Part shown: in pieces, positions 51,855 through 61,205 of the stretch
Position numbering within the stretch: position 1 is the stretch's first letter
Layout of the letters: every line of letters begins with the position of its first letter
Source: CAZDCD01 sp964503885
GTDB lineage: Bacteria; Bacteroidota; Bacteroidia; Bacteroidales; UBA10428
DNA: 64,000 nucleotides
Direction of reading: 5' to 3'
Assembly: GCA_964503885.1 (NCBI GenBank)
Contig: CAZDCD010000005.1
Location: forward strand, 111,252 to 175,251
Program-made: the position numbers and the translations under genes
Notes under the pieces: generated by a model
The model's database searches: none
Told to the model about the DNA's origin: nothing
What the model saw: only the letters and a program-made list of their open reading frames with translations

Positions 51855-54482
51855 TTATTTTCTAAGCATTTGCAGCCGTTCCTCAAGAACAGTAATTTTA
51901 TTTTCGGCATCGGTCTTTTTTGACCGCTCAGCTTCTATTACCTTGGGCGGCGCATTAGCCACAAACTGCTTATTGTCGAGCTTTTTCATCACCGACTTCA
52001 GAAATCCGCGCGCATATTCAAGTTCAGATTCAGTTTTTTCTATTTCCTTCTCATGGTCCATTAAATCACCCAGGGGTATGTAATATTCTGCAACTTTTGT
52101 GATGTAACTAGCGGCACCTTCGGATTTATGGGTAATCATTTCAATCGATTCGAGATTGCCTGATTTCCGCATCACGGCATCGAAATAATCAACGTAGTTA
52201 GCTGACCTTACCTGCAGGCATATCTTCTGTTTATTCGGAATCTGTTTTTCCGTGCGTACATTTCTGATAAACCCTACCACCTCTTTCATATCCTCAAACA
52301 TTGCCAGTATTTGATTATCAAAGGGTTTGGAAGCGGGCATTTTTGCTGCAAGAATACTCTCGAGATGAGCCCTTTCCCTGATAAGATGCCATATCTCTTC
52401 AGTAATGAAAGGCATAAAGGGGTGCAACAATTTAAGTAGATTTTCAAAAATATCGACGGTTGACTTATAGGTGCTCCTGTCCAAGGGTTTTTCAAATTCA
52501 GGTTTAATGATTTCAAGATACCATGAGGAAAAATCTTCCCAGAAAAGCCTGTAAATATTCATCAGCGCATCCGATATTCTGTATTGTGCGAAGTTGTTCT
52601 CGATCTCGGCTATTGCCTGTTTGAGCCGCTCATAAAACCAGGTAACTGCCAGCTTTGAATGATCGGGTTGACTTGCATTCCGGTCGATTTTCCAAGAATT
52701 CACCAGCCTGAATGCATTCCAAATCTTGTTGGCGAAATTTCTTCCCTGCTCCGGAAGACTTTCATCAAACAGCAGGTCATTCCCGGCAGGTGAGCATAGC
52801 AGCATTCCCACCCTGACACCGTCGGCACTATATTTTTCAATGAGTGCCAGGGGATCGGGTGAGTTACCGAGCGATTTTGACATCTTCCTCCGTTTGTTAT
52901 CCCTTACCATACCCGTAAGGTAGACATTGCGGAATGGCTTTTCACCCATGAATTCATAACCGGCAATGATCATGCGGGCGACCCAGAAAAACAGGATGTC
53001 CGGCGCAGTAATAAGGTCGGATGTAGGATAATAATATTGTATGTCTTTGTTTTTCGGATTTCTGATGCCATCGAACACAGAAATCGGCCAGAGCCATGAT
53101 GAAAACCATGTATCCAGCACATCTTCATCCTGCTGAAGATCAGAAAGTGTAAGTGCATTGTTGCCTGTTTTCTCCCTGATCAGTTTAAGGGCTTCATCGG
53201 CGTTTTCCGCTACAACAAATTCACTGGTACCACCAATATAGTATGCCGGTATCCTGTGCCCCCACCAGAGTTGCCTTGATATGCACCAGTCCCTCACATT
53301 TTCCATCCAATATTTATAGGTATTTTTGAATTTCCCGGGTATGAGTTTAATATCATCGTTCATCACATGCCGGAGGGCAGGTTCCGAAAGTTCTTTCATT
53401 TTCAGGAACCATTGAACAGAAAGTTTAGGCTCTATCACCGCATCTGTCCTTTCCGAAAAACCGATCTTGTTTGTATAGTCTTCGGTTTTTTCCAGGAGGC
53501 CTTCTCCTGTTAATTGTTCTATAGTCAGCTCGCGTGCTTCAAACCTGTCGGTACCTGTAAATACCTGTGCCTCTTCACTAAGTGTACCGTCATCGTTAAA
53601 AATATCAATACTCTCAAGATGATGCCTGATCCCTATTTCATAATCGTTGATATCATGTGCAGGTGTAATTTTCAGACAGCCTGTGCCAAATTCCATATCT
53701 ACATAATCATCTTCAATGACCGGCACAATCCTGTTAACCATAGGAACAATCACTTTTTTACCACGCAGATAACTGTACCTGGTATCGGCAGGATTTACAC
53801 ACACGGCGGTATCACCGAGAATTGTCTCCGGTCTGGTGGTTGCTATTGTAACAAAACCGTTCTCCCCATGGATCTTATACTTAACATAGTACAGTTTCGA
53901 TTTCACTTCGCGGTAGTTCACCTCTTCATCAGAAACCGCAGTTTTAGCCTGCGGATCCCAGTTCACCATTCGAACGCCGCGATAAATTTTGCCTTTGTTA
54001 TAAAGATCAACAAATACATGGATAACACTCTCTGACATATCAGTGTCCATGGTAAACCGTGTACGCTCCCAGTCGCAAGAAGCACCCAGTTTTTTTAATT
54101 GTTCGAGGATAATGCCGCCATGTCTTTCCTTCCATTCCCATGCATGCTTTAGAAAATCTTCACGTGAAATGGTGCTTTTTTCTATCCCCTCGCTTTTTAG
54201 TTTGGCTACCACCCTTGCTTCAGTGGCAATAGAGGCATGATCGGTCCCCGGCACCCAGAGGGCATTATAACCGTTCATTCTGGCCCTGCGGACGAGAATA
54301 TCCTGAATGGTATTGTTGAGCATATGTCCCATATGCAGGACACCAGTAACATTCGGAGGTGGAATAACTATAGTATAAGGATTCCTGTGATCAGGCACTG
54401 AACGGAAAAGCTGATTTTCAATCCAGAAACTGTACCATTTATCTTCGGTTTGCTTCGGGTCGTACTTGCTCGGTATTTTCAT
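51855..54482 (-). CDS. valS: Valyl-tRNA synthetase
   Basis: Attaches valine to tRNA-Val and edits mischarged threonine. The 875-residue product has the class I motifs: PNVTGVLHMGHML (HIGH variant, about 39-51) and KMSKSLGNSPDP (KMSKS, about 519). The editing domain lies between them (TTRPETILGDTAVCVNP). The tail includes the family's C-terminal coiled coil (KEIEKTESELEYARGFL). It is the first and only gene of its unit, with a divergent promoter area to DUF1573. Identity certain. Confidence 0.97.
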   Translation of the reverse strand: MKIPSKYDPKQTEDKWYSFWIENQLFRSVPDHRNPYTIVIPPPNVTGVLHMGHMLNNTIQDILVRRARMNGYNALWVPGTDHASIATEARVVAKLKSEGIEKSTISREDFLKHAWEWKERHGGIILEQLKKLGASCDWERTRFTMDTDMSESVIHVFVDLYNKGKIYRGVRMVNWDPQAKTAVSDEEVNYREVKSKLYYVKYKIHGENGFVTIATTRPETILGDTAVCVNPADTRYSYLRGKKVIVPMVNRIVPVIEDDYVDMEFGTGCLKITPAHDINDYEIGIRHHLESIDIFNDDGTLSEEAQVFTGTDRFEARELTIEQLTGEGLLEKTEDYTNKIGFSERTDAVIEPKLSVQWFLKMKELSEPALRHVMNDDIKLIPGKFKNTYKYWMENVRDWCISRQLWWGHRIPAYYIGGTSEFVVAENADEALKLIREKTGNNALTLSDLQQDEDVLDTWFSSWLWPISVFDGIRNPKNKDIQYYYPTSDLITAPDILFFWVARMIIAGYEFMGEKPFRNVYLTGMVRDNKRRKMSKSLGNSPDPLALIEKYSADGVRVGMLLCSPAGNDLLFDESLPEQGRNFANKIWNAFRLVNSWKIDRNASQPDHSKLAVTWFYERLKQAIAEIENNFAQYRISDALMNIYRLFWEDFSSWYLEIIKPEFEKPLDRSTYKSTVDIFENLLKLLHPFMPFITEEIWHLIRERAHLESILAAKMPASKPFDNQILAMFEDMKEVVGFIRNVRTEKQIPNKQKICLQVRSANYVDYFDAVMRKSGNLESIEMITHKSEGAASYITKVAEYYIPLGDLMDHEKEIEKTESELEYARGFLKSVMKKLDNKQFVANAPPKVIEAERSKKTDAENKITVLEERLQMLRK

Positions 54483-54720
54483 AAAAGCTTAATGAATAAA
54501 ATAATGCCAGACTTTGCAAAAATAAGAATATTTACCAAAGTTTCCCGTAAAGGGCAATACCGAACCATATAGATGTTTTTCCGCAAATGTTAAAAAAAGC
54601 AAAAATTTAAAATAATCCGCCTCAGCATATTGATCTTTGGAAACATATGCCTGAACTTTGCGTTTAACCATTTGGTTTGGTTTTTGTACAAACCATTTGT
54701 TTGTGCGCAGTAATTTGTTT

Positions 54721-54756
54721 TTTTGTTCGCTTTTTAAGCGAATTCATTTAATTTTG
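54721..54756 (+). promoter_or_regulatory. Promoter of the DUF1573 gene with inverted repeat in spacer
   Basis: TTTTG at 54721-54725 and TAATTTTG at 54749-54756, 23 bp apart, match the Bacteroidota -33/-7 pattern. The spacer holds TTCGCTT-TTT-AAGCGAA (54726-54742), a perfect 7-bp inverted repeat. It is a candidate operator for a repressor. Confidence 0.5.
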
Positions 54757-54778
54757 CGAATCAAAATAACTGTTAATT

Positions 54779-55204
54779 ATGAGAAAGCTAGTTACAATGT
54801 TTACCATTTCAGTGTTTGTAGTAACGCTGAGTTGTTCACAAACCACTGATCAGAAACAGGGAGATAAAAATACTCCCAAGATCGAATTCACCAACACTGA
54901 ACATGATTACGGAACGATAGAACAGGGAGCTGACGGAACTTGTGAATTCGTGTTTACAAACACAGGCATGGAATCACTTGTGATAAGTGATGTTCATTCA
55001 AGTTGCGGGTGTACGGTTCCATCGTATTCCAAAGAACCAATAAAAAAAGGCGATAAAGGTACCATAACCGTTAAATACGATACCCGCCGTCTTGGTCCCA
55101 TCAACAAATCAATCACGGTAACAACCAATGCGGTTAATTCACCGGTGACCTTAAGGATCAAGGGAAATATAGTACCTAAACAAGAAAAACAGCAGACAGA
55201 ATAG
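54779..55204 (+). CDS. DUF1573 domain lipoprotein
   Basis: A 141-residue lipoprotein (signal ends TLSC; Cys19) with one DUF1573 domain at about 35-135: EHDYGTIEQGADGTCEFVFTN split as EHDYGTIEQG and ADGTCEFVFTN, then VHSSCGCTVPSYSKEPIKKG. Bacteroidota have many such small immunoglobulin-like secreted proteins whose function is unknown; they may form complexes on the cell surface. The aminotransferase gene begins 73 bp later and may share the transcript. Confidence 0.9.
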   Translation: MRKLVTMFTISVFVVTLSCSQTTDQKQGDKNTPKIEFTNTEHDYGTIEQGADGTCEFVFTNTGMESLVISDVHSSCGCTVPSYSKEPIKKGDKGTITVKYDTRRLGPINKSITVTTNAVNSPVTLRIKGNIVPKQEKQQTE

Positions 55205-55277
55205 TTGTATTTCTTTGCAGGAATATTTTTTGTTGCACCCTGAAAGAGGGTGAGCGGCTTTAATCTATTGTTTTTAT

Positions 55278-56519
55278 ATGCCAGATATTTCAACCCGGGG
55301 CAAAATGATGCCCAATTCCCCCATAAGGAAGCTTGTTCCTTTGGCTGAAGAAGCTGACCGAAAGGGAATTAAGGTGTACCGGTTAAACATCGGTCAACCC
55401 GATATTTTTACCAGTGATAAAGCGCTTGAGGCTGTGAGAAAGTTCAGTGCACATGTTATTGATTATGGTCATAGCGCAGGAAATGAATCGCTGAGAAAAA
55501 AATTTGCAGAGTATTACAAAAAGATCGGTATACAGGTTGATTTTGAGGATATACTCATTACCACCGGGGCATCCGAAGCCATTACCATTACCCTGCTTAC
55601 CTGCCTGAATGCCGGTGATGAAATTATTGTGCCTGAGCCTTTTTATGCCAATTATTTTAGTTTTGCTACAGCAACAGATGTTGAGGTGGTACCTATTACA
55701 TCGAGCATTGATAATGGATTTGCCCTGCCCCCTATCGGTGAATTTGAAAAGAAAATATCACCACGAACTAAAGCAATAATTATTTGTAATCCGAATAATC
55801 CAACAGGTTATATATATTCAAGGCATGAACTGGAGCAGATCCGTGACCTGGTAAATAAACATAACTTATTTTTGCTGTCGGATGAGGTTTATCGTGAGCT
55901 CTGTTATGATGGCTACGGCTTTACATCGGCAATGAACATCAGCGGAATTGAGGAGAATGTTATTCTTATTGACTCTGTTTCAAAACGTTATAGCGCTACA
56001 GGATTGCGGGTTGGTGCTTTGGTTTCAAAAAACCGTGAATTATTATCCACGGCATTAAAGTTTTGCCAGGCCCGTCTTTGTCCGCCATATCTCGGGCAAC
56101 TTGCTGCAGAAGCGGCAATTGATTCCACAAAAGAATATCTCGATGGTGTTTACGGTGAGTTCCTGGCAAGGAGGAATTATATTATCGAAGCCCTTAACAA
56201 TATCCCGGGTGTATTCTGCCCTATGCCCAAAGGAGCTTTCTACTGCATGGCAAAATTACCCGTTGACGATGCGGAAAAATTTGCCATGTGGATGCTCAGG
56301 GAATTCAATTATAATAAGCAGACAGTAATGCTGGCGCCCGGCGCCGGGTTCTATTTCAATACCGATCTTGGGAAACAGGAGGTGCGGATTGCTTACGTGC
56401 TGAACATTGAAGACCTGAAAATAGCCATGGAATGCTTGCGCAGGGCATTGGATGCATATCCGGGCAGGCTTTCGGAAGACGATGCCAGGCAAGAAATCAT
56501 TATATCGTCAAAATCCTGA
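55278..56519 (+). CDS. Class I/II aminotransferase (aspartate aminotransferase-like)
   Basis: A 413-residue PLP enzyme. Key motifs: GQPDIFTSDKALEAV at the start, ICNPNNPTGYIYS for substrate binding, and LSDEVYREL. The PLP-binding K236 is in SVSKRYSATGLRVGA, where the usual SKxxxxxGxRxG pattern is met. The group is the fold type I, AspC/PatA-like one, moving an amino group between amino acids and oxoacids. Cytoplasmic. Substrate is not certain; aspartate or aromatic amino acids are possible. Confidence 0.92.
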   Translation: MPDISTRGKMMPNSPIRKLVPLAEEADRKGIKVYRLNIGQPDIFTSDKALEAVRKFSAHVIDYGHSAGNESLRKKFAEYYKKIGIQVDFEDILITTGASEAITITLLTCLNAGDEIIVPEPFYANYFSFATATDVEVVPITSSIDNGFALPPIGEFEKKISPRTKAIIICNPNNPTGYIYSRHELEQIRDLVNKHNLFLLSDEVYRELCYDGYGFTSAMNISGIEENVILIDSVSKRYSATGLRVGALVSKNRELLSTALKFCQARLCPPYLGQLAAEAAIDSTKEYLDGVYGEFLARRNYIIEALNNIPGVFCPMPKGAFYCMAKLPVDDAEKFAMWMLREFNYNKQTVMLAPGAGFYFNTDLGKQEVRIAYVLNIEDLKIAMECLRRALDAYPGRLSEDDARQEIIISSKS

Positions 56520-56536
56520 CTTTAAGGACCGGGCCC

Positions 56537-57724
56537 CTACTCAAAATCTGGATAAAGCAAGTAATTTTTCCTTACCGCTTTAAATGCTTCGATTTCCTGT
56601 GTCCATGAATTTCTTATGGAATCCAAATTCGTATTATTCAATATCTGTATCCTCAGCTTATCAGTTCCCGCCAGCAGGTCAAAATAACCGGTGAAGAATT
56701 TGCCGCCCAGGTTCATTTTGGTATAGGTAGTAATGAGCCATTGCAGATTAACGGAACCATGTTCTGACAAGCTGTCGACCGGCAGATTTCGTAAATCAAT
56801 CCCATAGCATGTTACATCCTTGTATTTCGGATTTTGGGCAGCTTCATTACTATGCGGGGTATATGAAAAATTTCGGTCGGGAAAATCAGGATGCCCGATC
56901 ACCTGGAATGGAAAGTCTGTACCACGTCCCACATTCATCACTGTACCTTCCAAGAGCCCGAGCGAAGGATAAAGGTACACAGCCCTCATGTTCTCTATGT
57001 TAGGGGACGGATCTGTCGTCAGCACAACCCTGCTTTTATGCGAATAATTGAGGCAGGAAATTACCTTCAGATCACATTGCATACTTTCAGCCAGCCATCC
57101 TTCGCTGTTGATCATCCGCGCATATTCACCCGGGGTCATACCATGTACAAGCGGTACTTTATGCATCCCCACAAAAGACCTGAATTTTTCTTCAAGTACA
57201 GGGCCGTCGATAAAAAAGCCATTCGGATTGGGCCTGTCAAGCACGAGTAAGGGTAGGTTATTCTCGGCACACGCTTCCATGACATAATGCAGGGTTGTAA
57301 GGTACGTGTAAAACCTGACTCCCACATCCTGAATATCGAATACCAGAATATCAATTCCTTTAAGATCATCCTTTCCAGGCTTTTTCTTTGAACCATACAG
57401 CGAAATTATTCCGATCCCTGTTTCCGGATCAATAGTATCGGGAACAATAGCCCCTGCATCTGCATTGCCCCTGAATCCATGTTCAGGACTGAATACCCGC
57501 GTTACGTGAATATCCGAATGCAGAAGGGTATCAAGCAGGTGTATGCCGCCCACCAGGGAACTTTGGTTGCAAATCAGCGCTACATTTTTATCTGCCAGAT
57601 AGTTAAAATATACCACGGTTCGCTCTGCCCCGGGTATAACTTTACCGGTATCGTAAACCTGTGACCGGCATGCATGCAGAAAAAAAACCGTAGTCACAAG
57701 AAAAATAACAGTAATTTTATGCAT
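56537..57724 (-). CDS. GH171 (DUF1343) exo-beta-N-acetylmuramidase-like lipoprotein
   Basis: A 395-residue lipoprotein (FFLHAC; Cys19) of the DUF1343 family, whose founding member NamZ releases MurNAc from the end of peptidoglycan chains. Family stretches are NVALICNQSSLVG, RVFSPEHGFRG, ISLYGSKKKPG, LVFDIQDVGVRFYTYL and VLDRPNPNGF. The C-terminal part has FPFQVIGHPDFP. It faces away from the convergent aminotransferase gene; its 3' end is 17 bp from that stop. It probably recycles cell wall, as MltF encoded nearby could do. Confidence 0.93.
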   Translation of the reverse strand: MHKITVIFLVTTVFFLHACRSQVYDTGKVIPGAERTVVYFNYLADKNVALICNQSSLVGGIHLLDTLLHSDIHVTRVFSPEHGFRGNADAGAIVPDTIDPETGIGIISLYGSKKKPGKDDLKGIDILVFDIQDVGVRFYTYLTTLHYVMEACAENNLPLLVLDRPNPNGFFIDGPVLEEKFRSFVGMHKVPLVHGMTPGEYARMINSEGWLAESMQCDLKVISCLNYSHKSRVVLTTDPSPNIENMRAVYLYPSLGLLEGTVMNVGRGTDFPFQVIGHPDFPDRNFSYTPHSNEAAQNPKYKDVTCYGIDLRNLPVDSLSEHGSVNLQWLITTYTKMNLGGKFFTGYFDLLAGTDKLRIQILNNTNLDSIRNSWTQEIEAFKAVRKNYLLYPDFE

Positions 57725-57737
57725 AGTGCAAGGTCAG

Positions 57738-57769
57738 TTGTTTTCAAAGAAGCTAATTTAGTATTTTTG
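57738..57769 (+). promoter_or_regulatory. Promoter of the LolC/E-like gene
   Basis: TTG at 57738-57740 and TATTTTTG at 57762-57769, 21 bp apart, match the Bacteroidota promoter pattern. It lies about 22 bp upstream of the TTG start, so the mRNA leader is very short. Confidence 0.55.
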
Positions 57770-57791
57770 CACACAATCATTCAGCAATCCT

Positions 57792-59036
57792 TTGAATATA
57801 GAATATTTTATCGCAAGGCGCCTGACATCCGATAAAGAGAGCAGGAAGCTGATCTCCAGGCCGATCATACTCATCTCAATCATTGGTATTGCGCTGAGCC
57901 TGGCTGCCATGATCATTTCGGTTTCTGTGGTAACGGGATTTAAAGATGAAATCAGGAAAAAGATCATAGGTTTCGGATCACATATTCAAATATTGAATTA
58001 TGACTCAAACAATTCTTTTGAGACCAAACCGGTCTCAAAACATCAGCCGTTTTACCCTTCGCTCGATTCAATGTATGGCATCAAACATATTCAGGTATTT
58101 GCGACAAAACCCGGTATCATAAAGACCGATAAGGATATACAGGGTGCTATTGTAAAAGGAATCGGAAGCGATTTCGACTGGTCATTTTTTCGGGAAAACC
58201 TCGTCGAAGGTTCTGTCTTTCATGTGAATGACTCTATTAGAACAGATAAAGTATTGATTTCAAAATATTTGTCAACATTGCTTGGTTTGAAGGTAGGCGA
58301 TAAGTTTGCCATGTATTTCATTGATGAACGGCCACGTGCGCGGCCTTTTGTGGTTGCAGGCATCTATGAAACCAGTCTTGAGGAGTTCGACAAGCAGTTC
58401 ATCCTTGCAGATATCGGCCATATTCAACACCTCAACAACTGGACGGCCGATCAGGTTAGTGGATTCGAAGTACTCATCAACAAATTCAGGGATATCGATT
58501 ATTTAACCCGTGTGGTGGACGGAATTGCCGGTACAACATTTTTCGAAGACGGGTCAAAGTTAAGGGTGATCAACATCAAACAGAAGTATCCCCAGATTTT
58601 CGACTGGCTCGGGCTGATCGACTGGAACGTATTGATCATCCTGGTGCTTATGCTCATTGTGGCCTTCTTTAATATGACATCCGGGTTGCTGATCCTTATA
58701 CTCGACCGGACAGTAATGATCGGAATACTAAAGGCATTGGGGTCCGATAACCGGATTATCCGCAGAATATTCTTATACCAGGCTGCTTACCTGATGATCA
58801 AAGGACTCTTCTGGGGCAACCTGATCGGACTGGCGTTATGCCTCACCCAGGATTATTTCAAGGTGATTAAACTTGACCAGTCATCCTATTTTATCGGTTA
58901 CGTTCCAATTAACCTGAACCTGCTCTATATTATTCTGTTGAATGTGGGAACGCTCGTTCTTACTCTTATCGTGCTGCTTCTGCCCTCAATGGTTATCTCA
59001 AGAATAAGTCCGGCGAAAACCATTCGTTATGATTAG
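57792..59036 (+). CDS. LolC/LolE-type ABC transporter permease
   Basis: A 414-residue FtsX/MacB-fold permease with four membrane helices: one near the N-terminus (IILISIIGIALSLAAMIIS), then a large periplasmic domain (about 50-265), then three near the C-terminus. The start NIEYFIARRLTSDK and PIILISIIGIALSLAAM match lipoprotein-releasing LolC/E permeases. It begins with TTG, the only start that leaves the conserved N-terminus whole. The ATPase LolD gene is not next to it. The NUDIX gene follows by 15 bp. It may release lipoproteins from the inner membrane, which fits the many lipoproteins here. Confidence 0.9.
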   Translation: MNIEYFIARRLTSDKESRKLISRPIILISIIGIALSLAAMIISVSVVTGFKDEIRKKIIGFGSHIQILNYDSNNSFETKPVSKHQPFYPSLDSMYGIKHIQVFATKPGIIKTDKDIQGAIVKGIGSDFDWSFFRENLVEGSVFHVNDSIRTDKVLISKYLSTLLGLKVGDKFAMYFIDERPRARPFVVAGIYETSLEEFDKQFILADIGHIQHLNNWTADQVSGFEVLINKFRDIDYLTRVVDGIAGTTFFEDGSKLRVINIKQKYPQIFDWLGLIDWNVLIILVLMLIVAFFNMTSGLLILILDRTVMIGILKALGSDNRIIRRIFLYQAAYLMIKGLFWGNLIGLALCLTQDYFKVIKLDQSSYFIGYVPINLNLLYIILLNVGTLVLTLIVLLLPSMVISRISPAKTIRYD

Positions 59037-59051
59037 TTTTACTGGATTATT

Positions 59052-59705
59052 ATGTATGTATACATCGAAAAAATTAAGCATGAACTCAAAAAGTCCCTTC
59101 CGGGTATGGAGGTCCAGTACAGGATGGCACCATCGGTGCGGATTAATCCGGTAACGTTAACCAGGTCTGTAAAAGCTGGCGTTTTGATCCTTCTTTATCC
59201 GGTAAACCAAGTTCTGCATACTGTATTTATTAAACGTGCCGAATATAACGGAGCTCACAGCGGCCAGATAAGCCTGCCCGGAGGACGCTTTGAAGTAAGT
59301 GATACGTCACTTATGCATACTGCTTTGCGTGAAACGAGGGAAGAGCTTGGAATCGATATTTCGGAAATCGAACTGTTAGGCAGCTTATCAGTTTTACCTA
59401 TTCCGGTGAGCAATTTCGAGGTTTATCCTTTTATAGGTTTTACCAAAAGATTACCTGTTTTTAAACCCGATCCTGAAGAGGTGGAGACCATCATTCAGAC
59501 CGGCCTGTCTTTTCTGACCGATCCGGCTTATGTAAAGCATGAAACCATGATGCATGATGATCAGCTCATTGAAATCCCTTTTTATGACGTGAATGGTCAT
59601 CACATCTGGGGTGCTACTGCAATGATCCTGAGCGAATTTGGTGAAGTATTGACAAGAACCGGTTTTCCCGGGAATATCGGCATTCCAGGGAATACTGAGG
59701 ATTAA
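59052..59705 (+). CDS. NUDIX hydrolase, CoA pyrophosphatase-like
   Basis: A 217-residue NUDIX protein. The box GGRFEVSDTSLMHTALRETREELGI is split: GGRFEVSDTSL and MHTALRETREELGI, giving G-x5-E-x7-REUxEExGU. Before it, the LPGG segment and after it LSVLPIPVSNFEVYPFIGF fit the UPF0035/NudL type that splits CoA into phosphopantetheine and ADP. It is 15 bp after the permease gene and overlaps the convergent mltF gene by 4 bp. Family certain; CoA as substrate is likely. Confidence 0.93.
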   Translation: MYVYIEKIKHELKKSLPGMEVQYRMAPSVRINPVTLTRSVKAGVLILLYPVNQVLHTVFIKRAEYNGAHSGQISLPGGRFEVSDTSLMHTALRETREELGIDISEIELLGSLSVLPIPVSNFEVYPFIGFTKRLPVFKPDPEEVETIIQTGLSFLTDPAYVKHETMMHDDQLIEIPFYDVNGHHIWGATAMILSEFGEVLTRTGFPGNIGIPGNTED

Positions 59706-61117
59706 TTATCCTGTACAATATTTTTATAGTGTTCGTACCTGTCAAGTATTTGTGCTACATAATTATATGTTTCGACTCCCCTACAATATCCGTATTTTAC
59801 AACCGGGTCGTTAAAATACTCGGGATTTGACTTTTTCAGCAGGTATTGATCAACACAGTCGTCCCATACATTAGGGTCTTTTCCGTCTTTCAACGCCAGG
59901 TTCTGTGCATCGATAACATGTCCGAGTCCGACATTATATGAGGCCAGGACAAATTTTATCCGTTCATTCTTGTCCTGAATATTGCTGAATCGCTCTTCCA
60001 GCCATTTAATCAGTTCGATACCAGCCTTTATCTGATCCATTGGCGATGCATTTTCATCCACACCCATTTTCTGGGCAGTACCGGGCATAAGCTGCATCAA
60101 TCCGAATGCGCCAGCCCAGGAAATCGCATCAGGCTTGAATCTTGATTCCTGGTAGATGAGAGATGCGACAAGACGCCAGTCCCAGTTGATCTCACTGCTG
60201 TATTTTTTAATGACTTTATCGTATTGCGATATTTTCCCCGAATTCAGGGCATAGAATTCACTACCTACAATTTGTGCCGATTTGTTATTGCTGTAATATC
60301 TTGCGTATATAGCTTTAAATCTTTTCGTATTTTTAAAATCGGTCAGCCATGTATCGATAGCCCTTTTCAGTTCAACGGAATGCTTGTTCACTGCCCATGC
60401 AAAATTTTGCGGGAAGCTCACTTTTGTGTCCACATCTATATTAGAATAGTAGGTCTGATTTACCTGTGCCACATTCTCATCGCTTATGGTATATCCGATT
60501 TCTCCTGAAGCCACCTTTGAGATCAGGATCTCGACATCATCATCGACCTCGACAATATTGATGGAATCTCCGATCTCATCGGATAAATTACGAAGTCTGG
60601 CAGCATGAGAAGAGTTTTTCTGCACATAGATGGTTTTACCGGCAAGATAAATAGGATTACGGATCAGCGATTCTTCAACCGATGACCTGTTCATCCGTTC
60701 CCATCCTTCAGGTTTACGCTGAACCAATACCTGGCACGACTGACTATGTGGTGTGGTAAAAGCTACTCTTTCCTTCCGTTCTTTTGTAACAGTAAGGTTT
60801 GAGGCTATGAGATCGATATCACCGACTTCAAGCTTTTCAAAATTCTTTGCCAGATCATTGCTTACGGTAACCTCCAGCTTAACGCCCAGAAAGTCTGAGA
60901 AATCCTGGAGAAGGTCAAACTGAAATCCCATAGGTTGACCCCTATAGATGAAATAATCTGTAGAATTGTAATCAGTTACCACAGATATCTTACCTTTTTG
61001 CCTGATTTGTTCCAGATCCGAGATCTTATTCTCTATGGTCTGTGATTGATGAATATCCCTGCAGGAAAACACCATGAACAATAATAATACAGCAACCTTA
61101 TTTATAATGCTTTTCAT
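59702..61117 (-). CDS. mltF: Membrane-bound lytic murein transglycosylase F
   Basis: Cuts the glycan chains of peptidoglycan with formation of 1,6-anhydroMurNAc. The 471-residue lipoprotein (signal VFSC; Cys19) has an SBP_bac_3 domain (about 38-275: DFLGVKLEV, DIDLIASNLTVT, KVASGEIGY) and an SLT domain (about 300-420) with catalytic E324 in YQESRFKP and GAFGLMQLMPGTA. These are the MltF traits. It converges on the NUDIX gene with a 4-bp overlap. It may work with GH171 and the SPOR protein in wall turnover. Confidence 0.95.
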   Translation of the reverse strand: MKSIINKVAVLLLFMVFSCRDIHQSQTIENKISDLEQIRQKGKISVVTDYNSTDYFIYRGQPMGFQFDLLQDFSDFLGVKLEVTVSNDLAKNFEKLEVGDIDLIASNLTVTKERKERVAFTTPHSQSCQVLVQRKPEGWERMNRSSVEESLIRNPIYLAGKTIYVQKNSSHAARLRNLSDEIGDSINIVEVDDDVEILISKVASGEIGYTISDENVAQVNQTYYSNIDVDTKVSFPQNFAWAVNKHSVELKRAIDTWLTDFKNTKRFKAIYARYYSNNKSAQIVGSEFYALNSGKISQYDKVIKKYSSEINWDWRLVASLIYQESRFKPDAISWAGAFGLMQLMPGTAQKMGVDENASPMDQIKAGIELIKWLEERFSNIQDKNERIKFVLASYNVGLGHVIDAQNLALKDGKDPNVWDDCVDQYLLKKSNPEYFNDPVVKYGYCRGVETYNYVAQILDRYEHYKNIVQDN

Positions 61118-61205
61118 AACTTAACATTTATAAGTTATTCCTCTCTGAATATGTATTATATGTTGGAGATTATTATTAAATAAAAAGTATCTTACTTGAA
61201 ACATC

